DNA of 64,000 nucleotides from the NCBI GenBank assembly GCA_905214105.1, contig CAJMKK010000004.1, positions 147,456-211,455 of the forward strand, read 5' to 3'. Position numbers and translations under genes: made by a program. The stretch comes from an uncultured bacterium (GTDB lineage Bacteria; Actinomycetota; Coriobacteriia; Coriobacteriales; Coriobacteriaceae). The notes under the pieces were generated by a model that did no database searches, was not told the DNA's origin, and saw only the letters and a list, made by a program, of their open reading frames with translations. Below, in pieces: positions 63,827 to 64,000 of this stretch; the stretch's first letter is position 1, and every line of letters begins with the position of its first letter.

Positions 63827-64000
63827 AGTATCTTTAATTTCAGCAGGTCACAAAACCACAACCCGCACAAATTAGCAAGCAGACTAGTCGTTTAAGAACG
63901 TCCCCAATGACTACTTTGGACCAAAAAACGTCGCAGGTTGAGCATAAGTCAGACACTATGACCCAATCCAGGGGCACGGAAACGACAGGAGCCCCCGCTC
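63827..64000. other. unassigned right edge
   Basis: This stretch has no convincing ORF, repeat or RNA gene. The next gene probably lies beyond the window edge. Confidence 0.5.

Overview
The window is a high-GC bacterial chromosome segment. Its gene set (GlnA with a GlnR-like regulator, a YhgE/Pip pair, feoAAB with a Cys-rich partner, nickel lactate racemase genes, and a pectin locus typical of gut bacteria) suggests a Coriobacteriia (Collinsella-like) gut actinobacterium. This assignment is inferred from gene content and base composition; no rRNA gene is present.

Layout. 1-4.5 kb: the N-terminus of a membrane-associated protein, a low-GC accessory island holding a broken papain-fold peptidase, the GlnR-like regulator and glnA, and a HepT/MntA toxin-antitoxin pair. 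4.5-31.9 kb: a large uronate/pectin region. A LacI repressor faces kdgK and eda. These are followed by a YczE-like membrane protein and a Schlafen/AlbA-type regulator, then a GntR regulator divergent from kduD and an RpiB-like isomerase. A long minus-strand cluster then encodes (in transcription order) a LacI regulator, uxaC, uxaB, uxaA, a GPH-type transporter, a GH28 polygalacturonase, a pectin methylesterase/hydrolase fusion, an SGNH esterase, a GH105 hydrolase, a TIM-barrel protein, a GltD-like flavoprotein and an old-yellow-enzyme flavoprotein. 32-36 kb: feoA, feoA, feoB, the FeoB-associated protein and an HPr-like protein. 36-43 kb: an amino-acid permease and a GH2/EbgC beta-galactosidase operon with its divergent LacI regulator. 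43-64 kb: aspS, serB, larB, larC, tetR, larD, larA, ppc, hisS, a deleted MFS transporter, an M20 amidohydrolase, a DMT exporter and two YhgE/Pip proteins.

How it works together. None of the pectin enzymes has an evident signal peptide, so small pectic oligosaccharides are probably imported by the GPH carrier and de-esterified and cut in the cytoplasm. Saturated galacturonate would go through UxaC-UxaB-UxaA, and unsaturated uronate from GH105 through the RpiB-like isomerase and KduD. Both routes meet at 2-keto-3-deoxygluconate, then KdgK and Eda. A palindrome with core GTGAACGTTCAC recurs at the kduD, GH105, transporter and uxaC promoters and defines one local regulon. kdgK and lacZ use different LacI-type operators.

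The most interesting unexplained signals are non-coding. (1) Two 127-bp elements lie just past the stop codons of larD and ppc. They are the same length, have a conserved core, and differ at about a dozen positions that are each compensated on the other arm. A shorter relative follows kduD in the same mRNA-sense orientation. (2) A 28-bp direct-repeat motif (TGAACGG, 21-bp period) lies upstream of three otherwise separately regulated sugar promoters. (3) Two elements of about 200-220 bp have near-perfect 29-31-bp terminal inverted repeats and no gene.
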